NCBI RefSeq assembly: GCF_900452865.1
Contig: NZ_UGOZ01000001.1
Location: 2,170,001-2,234,000, forward strand
Origin: Legionella taurinensis
Lineage (GTDB): Bacteria > Pseudomonadota > Gammaproteobacteria > Legionellales > Legionellaceae
Length of the DNA stretch: 64,000 bases
Reading direction: 5' to 3'
Shown here: one piece after another, positions 62,999 through 64,000 of the stretch
How the letters are laid out: each line of letters opens with the position of its first letter
How positions within the stretch are numbered: the stretch's first letter is position 1
Notes under the pieces: generated by a model
Database searches by the model: none
Told to the model about the DNA's origin: nothing
Seen by the model: only the letters and a program-made list of their open reading frames with translations
Position numbers and translations under genes: made by a program

Positions 62999-64000
62999 GT
63001 CAATAACCCGCGGATGATTTCCTGATCAGAAAAATGGTGGCAAACCTGACCAATCTGCTGGTAAGTCTCATGACCTTTCCCCGCAACCAACACGATGTCA
63101 TCCTTGTCGGCGAGGCTGACTGCTTTTGCGATCGCTTCCTCCCGGCTGACAATTTTATACAGCGAAGGGTGGGAGGAAATGCCCTTTTCAATTTCGTGGA
63201 TGATGGCTTCCGGATTTTCGGTACGGGGGTTGTCGCTGGTAATGATGGCAATGTCAGCATACTGGCTGGCAATTCGACCCATCATCGGCCGTTTGGTTTT
63301 ATCGCGATCACCGCCGCAGCCAAAAACCACCAGCATTTTGCCTTTTTTTACCTTTTCAAGTGTCGCCAGCACATTTTCCAGCGCATCAGGGGTATGGGCA
63401 TAGTCAACAATCACACAGGGTTTCTGCGCCACCACCTCCATGCGCCCGGGAGCCGGTTGCAATTGTGCCATTACCGCAACCACCGCTTCATGGGGATAAC
63501 CAGCCGCCAGAAGGCTTGAAAATACGGCCAAGGCGTTATAAATATTAAAAAAGCCAAGCGCGTTAATCTTAAGCTGGTACTCTCCCCAGGGGGATGACAC
63601 GTCGATGCGGGTGCCTGAAAGGCTGACGTCCCAATTCAGGGCACGAATATCCGCACTTTCATAAATACCATAGGTCAACAAACGACAGGGCGGCTGAATG
63701 GCGTCTACCATCTGTTGTGCGTAAGCGTCATCCCCATTGACAATGGCCCATTGTAAATTGGATTTTTTAAACAAAGCGGCTTTGGCAGCGGCATAAGCCT
63801 CCATGGTGAGGTGGTAATCCAGGTGATCGTGGGTCAGATTGGTAAAAATGGCCTGATTAAAATGAATGCAGTCGACCCGTTGTTGCGCCAGGGCATGAGA
63901 GGAAACTTCCATGCACACCTGCATTATTTTTCGCTGCTGGTAGTGGGCAAACATGGATTGCAGGGCCAGTGCATCCGGGGTGGTATTGGCCAGCGGCTGC
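62995..64000 (-). CDS. murE: UDP-MurNAc-tripeptide synthetase MurE (5' end outside window)
   Basis: The frame runs off the right edge, so only the C-terminal 335 residues are seen. The segment begins just before the conserved NTTPDALALQ of the N-terminal domain. It contains the central-domain THDHLDYH motif and the C-terminal DNPRTENP, the signature for meso-diaminopimelate as the added residue. It should add meso-DAP to UDP-MurNAc-L-Ala-D-Glu. An internal ATG at 63954 would give a truncated protein and is not the real start. Confidence 0.96.
   Translation of the reverse strand, partial: QPLANTTPDALALQSMFAHYQQRKIMQVCMEVSSHALAQQRVDCIHFNQAIFTNLTHDHLDYHLTMEAYAAAKAALFKKSNLQWAIVNGDDAYAQQMVDAIQPPCRLLTYGIYESADIRALNWDVSLSGTRIDVSSPWGEYQLKINALGFFNIYNALAVFSSLLAAGYPHEAVVAVMAQLQPAPGRMEVVAQKPCVIVDYAHTPDALENVLATLEKVKKGKMLVVFGCGGDRDKTKRPMMGRIASQYADIAIITSDNPRTENPEAIIHEIEKGISSHPSLYKIVSREEAIAKAVSLADKDDIVLVAGKGHETYQQIGQVCHHFSDQEIIRGLLT

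Noticed and set aside
63034-63519. 161-residue plus-strand frame
   Set aside because: It is the antisense shadow of murE, which has clear motifs.
1-64000. CRISPR arrays, insertion sequences, prophage, tRNA or rRNA genes
   Set aside because: No regularly spaced direct repeats, transposase or integrase frames, or tRNA/rRNA signatures were seen on reading both strands.

Overview
The window looks like a chromosomal segment of a Legionella-type gammaproteobacterium (order Legionellales). The core gene order is gammaproteobacterial: era-recO-pdxJ, ribF-ileS-lspA, and pilMNOPQ-aroK-aroB-damX facing mrcA. Set among these housekeeping blocks are eight large single-gene ORFs with no housekeeping homology: coiled coils, ankyrin modules, a toxin-like ADP-ribosyltransferase, and polar or Glu-rich C-termini. 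Two of them have a promoter matching the Legionella PmrA box. That mix is typical of a genome carrying Dot/Icm type IV secretion effectors; no secretion apparatus gene lies in the window, so the effector calls are inference.

Layout. 1-2021: a membrane diguanylate cyclase (CHASE3-PAS-GAF-GGDEF), cut by the left edge. 2131-2505: a small secreted Cys-rich protein made of two repeats. 2596-10915: mfd, an acyl-CoA synthetase, tldD, a nitrilase-family hydrolase and a Bax-inhibitor-1 protein. 10993-12659: a hipBA toxin-antitoxin operon behind three evenly spaced palindromic operators. 12661-21136: korAB, pdxJ, recO and era on the minus strand, interrupted by a 1049-residue transglutaminase-like/ankyrin protein. 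21265-27619: a 1040-residue membrane protein, a type IV pilin, a 666-residue coiled-coil protein and a truncated, lysine-less KDPG-aldolase relative. 27596-31818: lspA, ileS, ribF. 32005-34718: a 651-residue protein whose C-terminus carries all three signature motifs of cholera-toxin-like arginine ADP-ribosyltransferases, convergent with a 250-residue unknown. 34980-36183: a universal stress protein and a TPP riboswitch controlling a PnuT-type thiamine transporter.

36166-49546: damX-like, aroB, aroK, pilQPONM, then a coiled-coil protein inserted before mrcA (PBP1A), then another coiled-coil protein behind a near-perfect PmrA box. 49608-54832: etfBA-ald, then galU and ugd for UDP-glucose and UDP-glucuronate. 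54879-61144: an unknown 459-residue protein, then an envelope-modification locus: two GT-C glycosyltransferases, a PAP2 phosphatase, a polyprenyl-phosphate glycosyltransferase and a LAB_N membrane protein. This set resembles ArnC/ArnT-type transfer of a sugar to lipid A. 61278-64000: a site-2 protease family protein, pdxB, and murE cut by the right edge.

The most interesting items are the ART protein (32005-33960), the transglutaminase-ankyrin protein (16352-19501), the two PmrA-type promoters with identical geometry, the triple hip operator, and the repeated pattern of accessory genes inserted into otherwise conserved operons. No tRNA, rRNA, CRISPR array, insertion sequence or prophage was recognised.
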